The position numbers were made by a program, and so were the translations under genes. The notes beneath the pieces are model-generated. The model searched no databases, had not been told where the DNA came from, and was given only the letters and a program-made list of their open reading frames with translations. Positions 30,725 to 39,949 of a stretch of 64,000 bases of DNA are shown piece after piece. Position 1 is the first letter of the stretch. Each line of letters starts with the position of its first letter. The DNA is from Lewinellaceae bacterium (GTDB lineage Bacteria; Bacteroidota; Bacteroidia; Chitinophagales; Saprospiraceae): NCBI GenBank assembly GCA_020636375.1, contig JACJXZ010000015.1:248001-312000 (forward strand), read 5' to 3'.

Positions 30725-31300
30725 ATGAAATCAGCCGTCGTTTTCTGCGGAGCCAATACCGGCTCTGATCCCGTTTATTCGAACGCCGCCCGCGAACTCG
30801 GGCAAACCATGGCCCAACGCGATATCCAGCTCGTCTACGGCGCCGGCAAGGTCGGCCTCATGGGCGTACTGGCCGAAGCCGCCCTGCAGGCCGGAGGCGA
30901 AGTACTGGGCGTCATCCCTTTCTTCCTGCGCAAAAAGGAGGTCTGCCACGAAGGGCTGACCAAACTCTACGTCGTGGACAGCATGCACGAGCGCAAGATC
31001 AGGATGGCCCAGCTCTCCGAGGCCGTCATCATCCTGCCCGGCGGCTACGGCACGCTCGACGAAGCCTTCGAAATGCTGACCCTGGCGCAGCTCGGGCAAG
31101 GCCAGCACCCCATCGGCATCCTCAACGTCAACGGCTTCTACGACGCCCTCATCAGCCAACTGGACCACATGGCTGCCGAAGGCTTCCTCAAACCGGCCCA
31201 CCGGAAACTGCTCCTCATCGCCGGATCCATACCTGAACTGTTGGACGCCCTGGAAAGCTACGAGGCGCCGCCGAAGGAGGGGAAGTGGATCAAGTTGTGA
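30725..31300 (+). CDS. LOG-family protein (TIGR00730, nucleoside monophosphate phosphoribohydrolase type)
   Basis: 191 residues with a Rossmann fold. The glycine-rich start (VVFCGANTGSDP, VYGAGKVGLMGVLAEAAL) and the family motif PGGYGTLDE at about residues 103-111 are present, with the MHERKIRM substrate-site motif before it. Relatives of this size release the base from cytokinin-type or other nucleoside 5'-monophosphates; in most bacteria the natural substrate is unsettled. Length and both motifs are normal and the protein is complete. It stands alone; a 9-bp tandem repeat and the ahcY leader follow on the same strand. Confidence 0.9.
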   Translation: MKSAVVFCGANTGSDPVYSNAARELGQTMAQRDIQLVYGAGKVGLMGVLAEAALQAGGEVLGVIPFFLRKKEVCHEGLTKLYVVDSMHERKIRMAQLSEAVIILPGGYGTLDEAFEMLTLAQLGQGQHPIGILNVNGFYDALISQLDHMAAEGFLKPAHRKLLLIAGSIPELLDALESYEAPPKEGKWIKL

Positions 31301-31303
31301 GGG

Positions 31304-31330
31304 GTGTTGAGGTGTTGAGGTGTTGAGGTG
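31304..31330 (+). repeat. GTGTTGAGG x3 tandem repeat
   Basis: Three exact 9-bp units start 4 bp after the stop codon of the LOG gene. It is one of several short-period repeats placed directly at gene ends in this window. Confidence 0.8.
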
Positions 31331-31391
31331 CCCGGGACACCATCTGTCAAAGTATTAGAGCGTTACATTAGCATAAACGGTCAAAAAAACG

Positions 31392-31399
31392 TATTTTTG
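31392..31399 (+). promoter_or_regulatory. Candidate Bacteroidetes -7 box for ahcY
   Basis: TATTTTTG matches the TAnnTTTG consensus of the Bacteroidota primary sigma factor. A good -33 TTTG is not seen at the usual distance. It would give a leader of about 125 nt that includes the hairpin at 31457-31505. Confidence 0.45.
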
Positions 31400-31456
31400 C
31401 ACCCGCAAAAATGATACTTTAAAACGGCCAGGGGCAACCGCAAAAAGCTCCCGGCG

Positions 31457-31505
31457 CTTTGACAAATTGCGGCGCTCCCCGGCAGCTTCCCGCAATTTGT
31501 CAAAG
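31457..31505 (+). promoter_or_regulatory. Long perfect hairpin in the ahcY leader
   Basis: CTTTGACAAATTGCGG (31457-31472) and its exact reverse complement (31490-31505) enclose a 17-nt GC-rich loop. The stem ends 26 bp before the ahcY start codon. There is no U-tract, so it is not a standard terminator, and it does not match the SAH riboswitch as I know it. A similar arrangement, a perfect 14-bp stem just upstream of a start codon, occurs before the DinB gene at 49141-49187. It could be a regulatory RNA structure, an operator dyad or a small foldback insert; no target-site duplication is seen. Confidence 0.6.
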
Positions 31506-31531
31506 AAAACACTCACACAAACTGGAAATCA

Positions 31532-32845
<1,314 letters not shown>

Positions 32846-32860
32846 TGGTTGTTTTTCAAT

Positions 32861-32902
32861 AAAAAACGGCTCTCCCGGCACTGCCCGGGGGAGCCGTTTT
32901 TT
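32861..32902. terminator. Strong bidirectional-looking terminator after ahcY
   Basis: AAAAAACGGCTC and GAGCCGTTTTTT flank a GC-rich stem (CCCGG/CCGGG) with a short loop. It starts 16 bp after the ahcY stop codon. Confidence 0.9.
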
Positions 32903-33021
32903 ATTGGCGGCGGACGGCTGCCCGCATTCGTGCTATTTCCTTTATCCTGTTGCAGCTATTTCAATTTTTGCCTGCCGGGAAAATCGTAACTTGCCGGTTC
33001 ATTGAAAACACACACTAAACC

Positions 33022-34347
33022 GTGCTGTACAACTTCCGGATCAACATCATCGTCCGCATCTCCATCATCCTGCTGATGGTGGCGGGGGCAGCCGTCAGCT
33101 TCACCCAGGGGTATGCCCTGACGGCGGTTTTCATTGGCTTCCTGCTCGCCATTGCCGTCAGCAACCTCATCTATTACGTGAACCAGACCAACCGAGACCT
33201 GGCCAACTTCATCGAAAGCGTGCAGTACAACGACTTCACAACCACCACTTCCGCCCGCCACAAGGGGGAATCTTTCGACGAGCTGTACCAGAGCTTCAAC
33301 ATGGTCAACCGCAAGTTTCAGGACATCCGGGCGGAGAAGGAGGCCAACCACCAGTTCCTACAGTCTATCGTCGAACACATCAACATCGGCCTGCTGTGCT
33401 TCAACGACGACGGCGAGGTCATCCTCATGAACAAGGCGCTGCAGGCCCTGATCCACAAGTCCTATCTCATCAACCTCGGTGCCCTGAAGCAGGTGGACGA
33501 GGGCCTGTGGTCAACGGTGAAAAACCTGGCGCCAGGGGAGCGGGAGCTGATCAAGCTTTCCGTAGATAACAAAATAAAGCAGCTGGCCATACAGTGCATC
33601 GAGCTGGTCCTCCAGGGGGAGCATTTCCGGCTGGTCTCTTTCCAGAACATCCAGTCGGAGCTGGAAGAGCAGGAACTGGTGGCCTGGCAGAAACTGATCC
33701 GCATCCTCACCCACGAGATCATGAACTCGGTGGCGCCCATTGCCTCCCTGAGCTCTACCATTAGCGACGTGATCAGCCATAACCCATCCCTGGATGAAGG
33801 CGGCATGAAGCACATTAAAAACTCGGTGGACGTGATCAAGAAGCGCAGCGAGGGCCTGCTGGGCTTTACCGAGACCTACCGCACCCTGACGCGCGTCCCG
33901 CCCCCCAACTTCGAGCTGGTGGAGGCCCGCCACCTGGTGGAGGAGATTTGCACGCTCTTCCGCCCGGAACTGGAGCGCAAAGGCATCGCCCTGAACGCCA
34001 GCTTCCCGGTACAGCCGGTAACGTTTCAGGCCGACCCCGCCCTGCTGGAGCAGGTGCTCATCAACCTCGTCAAAAATGCCGCCGATGCCATGTCGGGCAG
34101 GGAAAACCCGCGGATACAGGTCAACGTGCAGAAAGTGGGGCAAAAGTCGCAGATCATCGTGGTGGATAACGGCCAGGGCATCTCCGGTGAAGCCCTGGAG
34201 CAGATTTTCGTCCCGTTTTTCACTACCAAGAAAGAAGGCTCCGGGATCGGCCTGAGCCTGAGCCGGCAGATCATGCGGATGCACAAAGGAAATATCGAGC
34301 TGCACTCGGTGGAGGGAGAGGGGACGGTGGTGACGCTGACGTTGTAG
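33022..34347 (+). CDS. Sensor histidine kinase, NtrY-like
   Basis: 441 residues from a GTG start at 33022 (preceded by CACTAAACC; no better ATG upstream). Two membrane helices within residues 10-55 (IIVRISIILLMVAGAAVSF, GYALTAVFIGFLLAIAVSNL) are followed by a HAMP/PAS-like linker (VEHINIGLLCFNDDGEVILM). The H-box reads LTHEIMNSVAPIASLSSTI, as in NtrY/PgtB-type kinases that pair with NtrC-family regulators. The HATPase has NLVKNAADAM, VVDNGQGIS, FFTTKKEGSGIGLSLSRQI. No response regulator is adjacent, so the partner is elsewhere. A terminator shared with the opposite gene follows. Confidence 0.88.
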   Translation: MLYNFRINIIVRISIILLMVAGAAVSFTQGYALTAVFIGFLLAIAVSNLIYYVNQTNRDLANFIESVQYNDFTTTTSARHKGESFDELYQSFNMVNRKFQDIRAEKEANHQFLQSIVEHINIGLLCFNDDGEVILMNKALQALIHKSYLINLGALKQVDEGLWSTVKNLAPGERELIKLSVDNKIKQLAIQCIELVLQGEHFRLVSFQNIQSELEEQELVAWQKLIRILTHEIMNSVAPIASLSSTISDVISHNPSLDEGGMKHIKNSVDVIKKRSEGLLGFTETYRTLTRVPPPNFELVEARHLVEEICTLFRPELERKGIALNASFPVQPVTFQADPALLEQVLINLVKNAADAMSGRENPRIQVNVQKVGQKSQIIVVDNGQGISGEALEQIFVPFFTTKKEGSGIGLSLSRQIMRMHKGNIELHSVEGEGTVVTLTL

Positions 34348-34361
34348 GGAATTAAGCGCCC

Positions 34362-34390
34362 AAAAAAAAGCTGCGCCCGGGGGCGCAGCT
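34362..34390. terminator. Terminator between convergent genes
   Basis: A8 followed by AGCTGCGCCC/GGGCGCAGCT arms. Read on the minus strand the stem is followed by T8, serving the gene ending at 34440; it may also stop the kinase transcript. Confidence 0.8.
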
Positions 34391-34439
34391 CTATCTTCCG
34401 ATCCTAAAACAAATACGATATGACGGTGGGACGCCCGGG

Positions 34440-35033
34440 CTAACGGACGTCAAAAGTTTTGTAGTACGTGTTGGCCGGCGTAGCGACCTGCATGGTGTAC
34501 GTGCCCCAGGGAAGCTGGTCGAGGCGGTACCGTTTCTCTACGACGAGGACGTTTTCCAGCTTCTCCCGGAACACCTCTTCGTTGTTGGCACCCAGGATGC
34601 GTACTGTCACGGTGCCGATGCGGCCGTTGAAGAGGGAGACGTCGACGTATTCCTTTTTTACCTGGATGACCGGGCTGTAGAATTCCCGCTTCTTCTCCGT
34701 ATTGACCAGCACTTCCGTATCGGTCAGCGTGACCGGCTGTACCGTTTCCCGCAGGCTGGTGCGCACGGTAAGGAAGTACTCGCCGCCTGGCAGCTGGCTG
34801 AGGTTGAAGATCTTGGCGAAGTCTTTCTGGCCTTCCGTATCCTGGCTGAGCAGTACCTGCCCGTCAATGTCGGCGAGCCTGATCTCGGCGGTTTCCTTCA
34901 GGCCTTCGATAACGAGGCTGAATTTCTTCTCCGCCGGGATGTTCTTCAGGGTAATCGACGGCAGGTAGTCGTTGGCCGCCACCCAGGAAGTGACAGAGAA
35001 AAATACGATGGCCAGTTGAATGAACTTTTTCAT
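34440..35033 (-). CDS. Small secreted beta-sandwich protein, function unknown
   Basis: 197 residues from the ATG at 35033, chosen because it opens a signal peptide (MKKFIQLAIVFFSVTSWVAA); starts further upstream add a charged tail that would bury it. The mature part reads as repeated beta strands in two similar halves, each ending with a 'LxQLPxGxYxxxV' motif (NLSQLPGGEYFLTVRT and RLDQLPWGTYTMQVAT). This motif is typical of the turn that closes T9SS type A tails and related immunoglobulin-like folds, yet here it occurs twice in a stand-alone protein. I do not recognise a named family. Convergent with the NtrY-like kinase. Confidence 0.75.
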   Translation of the reverse strand: MKKFIQLAIVFFSVTSWVAANDYLPSITLKNIPAEKKFSLVIEGLKETAEIRLADIDGQVLLSQDTEGQKDFAKIFNLSQLPGGEYFLTVRTSLRETVQPVTLTDTEVLVNTEKKREFYSPVIQVKKEYVDVSLFNGRIGTVTVRILGANNEEVFREKLENVLVVEKRYRLDQLPWGTYTMQVATPANTYYKTFDVR

Positions 35034-35416
35034 AGCTGTGTTCATGGCATGAGTGTTTTTGATGAATTTAATAGCACATTTTGTCTCGCGGGTTTTCCGC
35101 ATTTGACAGGGACAAAGGTAGGGCGGATAGCGCCGCCGCTCTACGAGGATATTGACGGATAGTTGTACTATATTGATGTGGCGGGCGAATATTGTTCGTA
35201 AATATTGGGGTATTGAAGCGTTGATTCGGAATTAAATTCTGAAAATCCGGCTTTTTCGCGCTTTGGCGAAGCGTTTTTGGGGCGAGGGTTCCCGGATGTT
35301 TGGAGCGGGAAAGCGGTTTGGAAGGAAGGGCACCTTGCCCGGACGGGAAACGGATGCATTGCCGGGCCCTAAAAAACCGGCGGCGAACAACTGCCCGCGG
35401 CTTCGGCCCGGCTGCC

Positions 35417-35872
35417 TTATCCCGGCCCATCTGCCAGCACCCACTCGGGCCCGCTGCTCAGTTCTACCTTTTTGATCAGCCGGAAACCATTGCGTTCGTA
35501 GAATGCCCGGAGCGAGAAATCGTCGACCGACAGCCAGAATTGCTGCCCGGGAAACCGCTCCCGCAGCTTCTGCAGCCACAGCGAGCCGAGCTGCCTGCCC
35601 CGGTGGGCTTCCGCTATCCACAGAAAGCCGATGTAGAGATACCCGGCATCGAACCAGCGCCGGGCTTCCTCCCCGTAGGCCACGAGGTCGGGAGCGGGCG
35701 TGGAGAAGAGGATGCCGCCGCCGAGCAGTTCCCCGTCTTTTTCCAGGGTGAAGATGCGGGCCGTGTCGGCGTAGCCCGGCCAGTGCGGGGCGATGGCTTC
35801 CCGCCAGTCGGCCGGAAGGAGGGAAAAGAAGCGTTCCGGCGTTCGCGTTGTTTCCTTAAACTGACAAGCCAT
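35417..35872 (-). CDS. GNAT-family N-acetyltransferase
   Basis: 151 residues. The GNAT core can be followed: a strand with GELLGGGILFSTPAP (motif D/A region), then LYIGFLWIAEAHRGRQLGSL, in which R-G-R-Q-L-G is the acetyl-CoA pyrophosphate loop (consensus Q/RxxGxG/A), then ALRAFYERNGFRLIKK-like motif B (FSLRAFYERNGFRLIKK). The Y of FYERNGF is the usual general-acid position. Substrate unknown. Single gene between non-coding stretches of 310-120 bp. Confidence 0.85.
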   Translation of the reverse strand: MACQFKETTRTPERFFSLLPADWREAIAPHWPGYADTARIFTLEKDGELLGGGILFSTPAPDLVAYGEEARRWFDAGYLYIGFLWIAEAHRGRQLGSLWLQKLRERFPGQQFWLSVDDFSLRAFYERNGFRLIKKVELSSGPEWVLADGPG

Positions 35873-35992
35873 ATTTTATGCCATGAATGAAAGTTGATCG
35901 CCACAAGGCAGACAGAGAGGAACAGTATGACAATATAACCATTCCTGTCAACCCCCGCAGGCCGACAAAATAACGATATAACTACGTACCCC

Positions 35993-37288
35993 CTACAACA
36001 ACCCCCACGCCCACAGCTTATCCGAATCCTCTCCCCAGCGGTCGCCGATGTCGGTGCGGTAGTAGGCGTTGTTGATCAGGACGTTGCCGATGCGGTTGTA
36101 CATGACGCGCTGCGCTTCCTTCATGGTGGTGCCGGTGCCGGCCACCATCAGGGCGATGCCGGAGTCGCCGGTGATCAGCCACTCGCCGCTCACCTGCTTG
36201 AGGTGCATCAGGTGGATGCCTTCTTTTTTGTTCTTTTTGATCACCACGACGGCGTCCTTGGAGAAGAGGTTGAACGTTTCGGGGTCGTTGAAGGGGAAGG
36301 GCGGCACCACCATGTAGGCGCCCACCTGGAAGCCGCGCCTCGTATTGATGGAGAAGCTGTCGCCTTTGGCGATGCGGTAGAGGGTTTGCCCAATGGGATC
36401 CAGGATGCCGGCCCGCTGGATGTATATCTGCGGGAAGCCAAAGCGGGTGGTGAACTCCAGGGGATAGATGCCGTTGCCGTTGACGATGCAGTTGATGTCG
36501 ATATGGCCGACGAACTTTTCCCGGGCGAGGGTGGCCTCCATTTTCCGGAGGGTAGCGTCGAAGATGGGGTTGTCGTCCGTCCAGAACATGCTGGTGCCCA
36601 TCTCGCCGGTAGAAACGCCCAGTTCCTTGGGAAAGAGTTTCTTGTGTTCGAAGGTGATGTTGATAGGGCGGAGGAACGCCTGCCCGTTGAAGAAGGCGGC
36701 CACGGAAATTTCCACGCCGTTGACCTTGCGCTGGAGCTGGAAGGTCCATCCTTTGTCGCCCCAGGTCTTCTCGTAAGCCTTCAGCACCCGGATGATGTCG
36801 TTGCCGTCTTCTTCCTTGCCGACGAATAGCAGCTGTTTGTAGTCCTGAGTCTCTCCGCTGGGCTTGATGACGTAGGTGTTCGGGTTGGCCTGCACATAGG
36901 CGATGGCCTCGTTGAAGGAGCTGAATTCCTGGTAGTTCAGGATTTTGATCTTATGCCGTTTCAGCTCGTCCTGCCCGAAGCTGCGGTCCACCTCCAGCTT
37001 GTCGGTGTATTCGGTGCCGCCGATGACGTACTTGCCGGCGGCCCTCAGCTCGGCGGCCTTCTTGCCGTAGCCGGTGTAGTCGAAAATGATGACGTCGGCC
37101 CAGTCGGCCTTTTTCTCCCAGTTCCGCGTTTTCGGCACGAAGCCGTCGCCCACTTCCCGGCAGGGTTTGTATTCGATGTACAACCTGACGTCGTTGCCCT
37201 CCTGCAGGGTAGCGTGGGCGAGGTCCAGGATGTCGCCCCATCGGGAGACGAACAGGAATCTGCGTTTCCGCTCTTTTTTCGTTTTCAC
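35993..37288 (-). CDS. PurD-like ATP-grasp protein
   Basis: 431 residues. The order is an N-terminal Rossmann-type domain (FLFVSRWGDILDLAHATLQE), a switch to an ATP-grasp fold (YVIKPSGETQDYKQLLFVG, GWTFQLQRKVNGVEISVAAF) and metal-ligand segments (VGHIDINCIVNGNGIYPLEF, TTRFGFPQIYI). This resembles phosphoribosylamine-glycine ligase (PurD), which makes GAR in purine synthesis, but PurD normally starts with a GxGGREHA motif that is absent here, and no pur genes are nearby. It may be a paralogue using another amine or carboxylate. Start at the ATG 37288; a 10-bp tandem repeat lies just upstream. Confidence 0.75.
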   Translation of the reverse strand: MKTKKERKRRFLFVSRWGDILDLAHATLQEGNDVRLYIEYKPCREVGDGFVPKTRNWEKKADWADVIIFDYTGYGKKAAELRAAGKYVIGGTEYTDKLEVDRSFGQDELKRHKIKILNYQEFSSFNEAIAYVQANPNTYVIKPSGETQDYKQLLFVGKEEDGNDIIRVLKAYEKTWGDKGWTFQLQRKVNGVEISVAAFFNGQAFLRPINITFEHKKLFPKELGVSTGEMGTSMFWTDDNPIFDATLRKMEATLAREKFVGHIDINCIVNGNGIYPLEFTTRFGFPQIYIQRAGILDPIGQTLYRIAKGDSFSINTRRGFQVGAYMVVPPFPFNDPETFNLFSKDAVVVIKKNKKEGIHLMHLKQVSGEWLITGDSGIALMVAGTGTTMKEAQRVMYNRIGNVLINNAYYRTDIGDRWGEDSDKLWAWGLL

Positions 37289-37410
37289 TTTTTTGGCAGG
37301 TTAAATCGGGGCGAATGTATGCAATATTGTGTTCCCTTGCGCGCCGGCGCGGAGAAAAAATCTTTCAGTGGGATATTTTTTACTTAATGAATTGCTGCCC
37401 GTACCAGTAT

Positions 37411-37550
37411 ATTTCCATGTATTTCCATGTATTTCCACGTATTTCCACGTATTTCCACGTATTTCCACGTATGTCCACGTATGTCCACGTATTTCCACGT
37501 ATGTCCACGTATTTCCACGTATTTCCACGTATTTCCACGTATTTCCATAT
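37411..37550. repeat. 14 tandem 10-bp units ATTTCCACGT
   Basis: Fourteen uninterrupted 10-bp units in exact register: ten ATTTCCACGT-type units including two early ATTTCCATGT and one final ATTTCCATAT, and ATGTCCACGT variants at 37471, 37481 and 37501. The unit is one DNA helical turn, so the same face is repeated 14 times. It lies between the start of the PurD-like gene and the stop of the gene at 37560. Open frames across it on both strands are repeat products. Confidence 0.95.
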
Positions 37551-37559
37551 ATCCCCTCC

Positions 37560-38003
37560 TTACTTCGCCCGGAAGTTCCTCCGTTCCTTGCGCATGTCGA
37601 TCACCTTGTTGATATGGGCATTGAGGTCGGGTATTTCACCGGAAAGGTTTTTGTAGGTAAACGACCGGTGGCGGATGGCGGCGTGGACTTCCGGGAAATC
37701 AGCCAGCAGGCCGAGGAGTTGGCTTCGGAAGCTTCCAGGGGCCAGCCGGACAATCTCCTCGTCGCCCGTTCTTTTCACCCACATTTCCAGCATTTTCCGG
37801 GCAGGGGTATTCCAGACGCCCGACTTGGGGTGGCGGTCCTGCCGGAGCAGGCGGCCGGAGGTGTAGAGAGAAAGGTGAGGGCCTTCGAAGACCAGGTCCA
37901 GGGTTGCAGGAGAGGGGCCGGAGGGGCTGCCTGCCCTCTGTAGCTGTGGCATCGACAGGGCAAGGCAGGGAATAATCAGGATGGCGAATATCCATTTTGT
38001 CAT
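37560..38003 (-). CDS. Small exported protein, unknown function
   Basis: 147 residues starting with a signal peptide (MTKWIFAILIIPCLALSMP). The mature part has no domain I recognise; it includes LDLVFEGPHLSLYTSGRL, a helical segment KMLEMWVKRTGDEEIVRL and a basic C-terminus (KVIDMRKERRNFRAK). No lipobox Cys follows the leader. The stop codon at 37560 is 10 bp from the last unit of the 10-bp repeat, so the repeat would sit in its 3' untranslated region. Likely real because of the clean leader and codon use, but hypothetical. Confidence 0.6.
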   Translation of the reverse strand: MTKWIFAILIIPCLALSMPQLQRAGSPSGPSPATLDLVFEGPHLSLYTSGRLLRQDRHPKSGVWNTPARKMLEMWVKRTGDEEIVRLAPGSFRSQLLGLLADFPEVHAAIRHRSFTYKNLSGEIPDLNAHINKVIDMRKERRNFRAK

Positions 38004-38230
38004 AGGCCAGGGCTTGTCGCTTTTAAATTATGGCCGCTGTTTGTGCCTTTGTTTGTGGGCCCGTCTATGAGGTTTCAGGCCCGGCCACAAACAAACGTTC
38101 AAACAGTTGTCAAAAATAATTAATGGGTAAAATGGTAAAATGTTTTGAGAAAACAACCCGGCGGGAGGTTAGTTCCCTGGTTTGAGAAAAAACAAAAGAT
38201 CATTTTTATTCCGGGTCAGCCGGGTTCGAT

Positions 38231-38794
38231 TCAGGGGACGAGGACGGCCTCCTCCCATTGCCCATCCCGCAGCGTGTAGCCGCTTCGCCGGTGGGCCTCC
38301 CGCCCGAGCTGCAGCACATCGATGTATTCGGGCTGTATGCGGATAGCCAGGAAGTGAATATCCTCTCCGTATTCAATATCCGGTTTGCCCGCTATCGGGC
38401 TGCCGGGTGCCTGCCGGGTGGTATAATCTTTCAGATTGCCGGCGCTTTTTACCCGTTCCAGCAGCTGGGCGTATTCCTCATGGCCTTCATCGATGAGGAC
38501 TGCCCGGCCGTTCATGCGCACCTGCAGTTTCTTTTTCGGGTGGTAAAAGAGGGCGGTAACCCTTGGGGATTCCCTGGCCTGGCTCACTTTTGACGTCCGC
38601 CGGTCGGTGAAGAGCAATACCGACAGGCCCGCGTTCACATGGCGGTTCACTACCGTCCGCGCTTCGGGGTACCGGCCGAAGGTAGCCAGGGTGAAGTAGA
38701 GAAAGGGATGCCTCCGGTCCGCGTTGCTGCGCAGCAGTTCGGCTTGGGCGAGGTTGAAAAGTTCCATAAGTATGTGTTGAATAGTTGCCGCCAT
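38231..38794 (-). CDS. Pyridoxamine 5'-phosphate oxidase-fold (flavin-binding split barrel) protein
   Basis: 187 residues from the ATG at 38794, which follows the stop of the upstream acetyltransferase by only 2 bp and suggests coupling; a second ATG at 38767 (MELFNLAQAELL) is possible. The split-barrel core shows RTVVNRHVNAGLSVLLFTDR with the RTV.. strand, SKVSQARESPRVTALFYHP and KKLQVRMNGRAVL, as in Alr4036-like FMN-binding proteins. C-terminal EYIDVLQLGREAHRRSGYTL is the R-x-x-Y-type end found in pyridoxamine oxidases. Substrate uncertain. Probably FMN-dependent. Confidence 0.8.
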   Translation of the reverse strand: MAATIQHILMELFNLAQAELLRSNADRRHPFLYFTLATFGRYPEARTVVNRHVNAGLSVLLFTDRRTSKVSQARESPRVTALFYHPKKKLQVRMNGRAVLIDEGHEEYAQLLERVKSAGNLKDYTTRQAPGSPIAGKPDIEYGEDIHFLAIRIQPEYIDVLQLGREAHRRSGYTLRDGQWEEAVLVP

Positions 38795-38796
38795 TT

Positions 38797-39294
38797 TCAA
38801 ACCAGCAGCAGTTCATAATAAACGGCCGGCAACCCGTCGATCTCCCCCTCCTGATAAGGTTGAAACGCGAACTTTTCCAGCACCCGGATCGACGGCGGGT
38901 TACCGGGGTCGACGATGGCGAACAGGCGGCGAAAGCGGTTCAGGCGCCGGGCATAGGCGACAAAATAGTCAACGATCTCCGTGGCGTATTGTTGGCCCCA
39001 GAATTCGGGCAGCAGGGCGTAGCCGATCTCCGCCTCCCCCTCGCCAGCCACAGTGAGCTTGGCCAGGCCGATGTATCGCCCCCCTTCCCGGGTATGGGCC
39101 TTGAAGTTGCCGGTTTCGCCATCTTTGGCATTGAAAGACAGGGCTTTCTCAAAGCGCGCCCGGGCCTCTTCTCCGGTGAGCGCCCGGCCGGCGATGTGTT
39201 CCATCACCCGGGCATCGCTTACCAGTTGCAGGTACAAGGGCAGGTCGGCCGGCGCGTAGCGCGTGAAGGTTAACCGTTTGGATTGTAGTTTCAT
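38797..39294 (-). CDS. GNAT acetyltransferase, RimJ/RimL type
   Basis: 165 residues. Typical start for this group: LTFTRYAPADLPLYLQLVSD. The central part has GGRYIGLAKLTVAGEGEAEI, then GYALLPEFWGQQYATEIVDY, which is the Q-x-x-x-A acetyl-CoA loop of the RimJ-like 'GYxLxPxxWGxGYATE' motif, and LFAIVDPGNPPSIRVLEKFAF, the motif B with N-x-x-S. It probably acetylates an amine of a small molecule or a ribosomal protein N-terminus; the target cannot be read. First gene of a two-gene unit with the split-barrel protein downstream. Confidence 0.87.
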   Translation of the reverse strand: MKLQSKRLTFTRYAPADLPLYLQLVSDARVMEHIAGRALTGEEARARFEKALSFNAKDGETGNFKAHTREGGRYIGLAKLTVAGEGEAEIGYALLPEFWGQQYATEIVDYFVAYARRLNRFRRLFAIVDPGNPPSIRVLEKFAFQPYQEGEIDGLPAVYYELLLV

Positions 39295-39860
39295 CTTGTT
39301 TCTGGTTTGGTGAGTGCATGGACTGCCCGTCTCTTTCGAGCCGGGTAAAAATTAGTGAATTAGTGAATTAGTGAATGACGGATTAACGGGGGCTTAGAGT
39401 CGGTTTTTATGTATCATGGGCACGATTCTTTTGTACCCCTTGCTCGGTTTTAGGCCCGTCCGTCCGGCCGGGTAAATCTTAGGCTGTAGGTTTTAGGGGC
39501 AACCCAGGCCTAATCGGGCACTCAACAGGCGCCTAAAACCTAATACCTAAATCCTCCAGACACCGAAGGGGGCACAATTTAGCATCGCGCCCTGTATCAT
39601 TATTTGTGTCCACGTACTTAATATTACTTTTATGCCAACAGCCAACTGCCAACTGCGAACCGCGAATAGCGAATAGCCAGCACTCCGAAATATTCCGTCC
39701 TTCCAGCTGTCCCCCAACCTCAACCTCAACCTCAACCTCAGCCCAAAAGCTTGCCCGATACAAAAGTACCCCGGAATTCCCGAGGCGTCAAAAATATCAA
39801 ATCCTCCCCTGTCCAGCGTTTGTCCAGCGCTCAATTTTAAAAAAATACTTTTTCCTGTGC
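39295..39860. other. Intergenic stretch with short repeats, no gene
   Basis: About 570 bp. It holds a 9-bp repeat ATTAGTGAA (x3, about 39352-39376), a CAACCT hexamer run (x4, about 39718-39739) and otherwise unremarkable sequence. Open frames here have no homology signal and no plausible start. Confidence 0.6.
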
Positions 39861-39868
39861 TACCTTTG
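39861..39868 (+). promoter_or_regulatory. Candidate -7 box for the GH16 gene
   Basis: TACCTTTG fits TAnnTTTG exactly, 82 bp before the chosen start codon. The -33 region is AT-rich without a clear TTTG. Confidence 0.45.
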
Positions 39869-39949
39869 CCAAACGTTATTGTGTTTTTCTCCAGCGTCCT
39901 GCAATAAAACAGGGCATAGGTGAACTTAAAAAAAATTGGACTACCGATC

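Noticed and set aside
31400..31531. SAH riboswitch upstream of ahcY
   Set aside because: The conserved core of the known SAH riboswitch was not recognised; only one long stem is evident. Left as an unassigned structured leader.
37301..37656. Open frames across the 10-bp repeat on both strands
   Set aside because: A 10-bp period is open in several frames by chance; the translations are simple repeats with no independent support.
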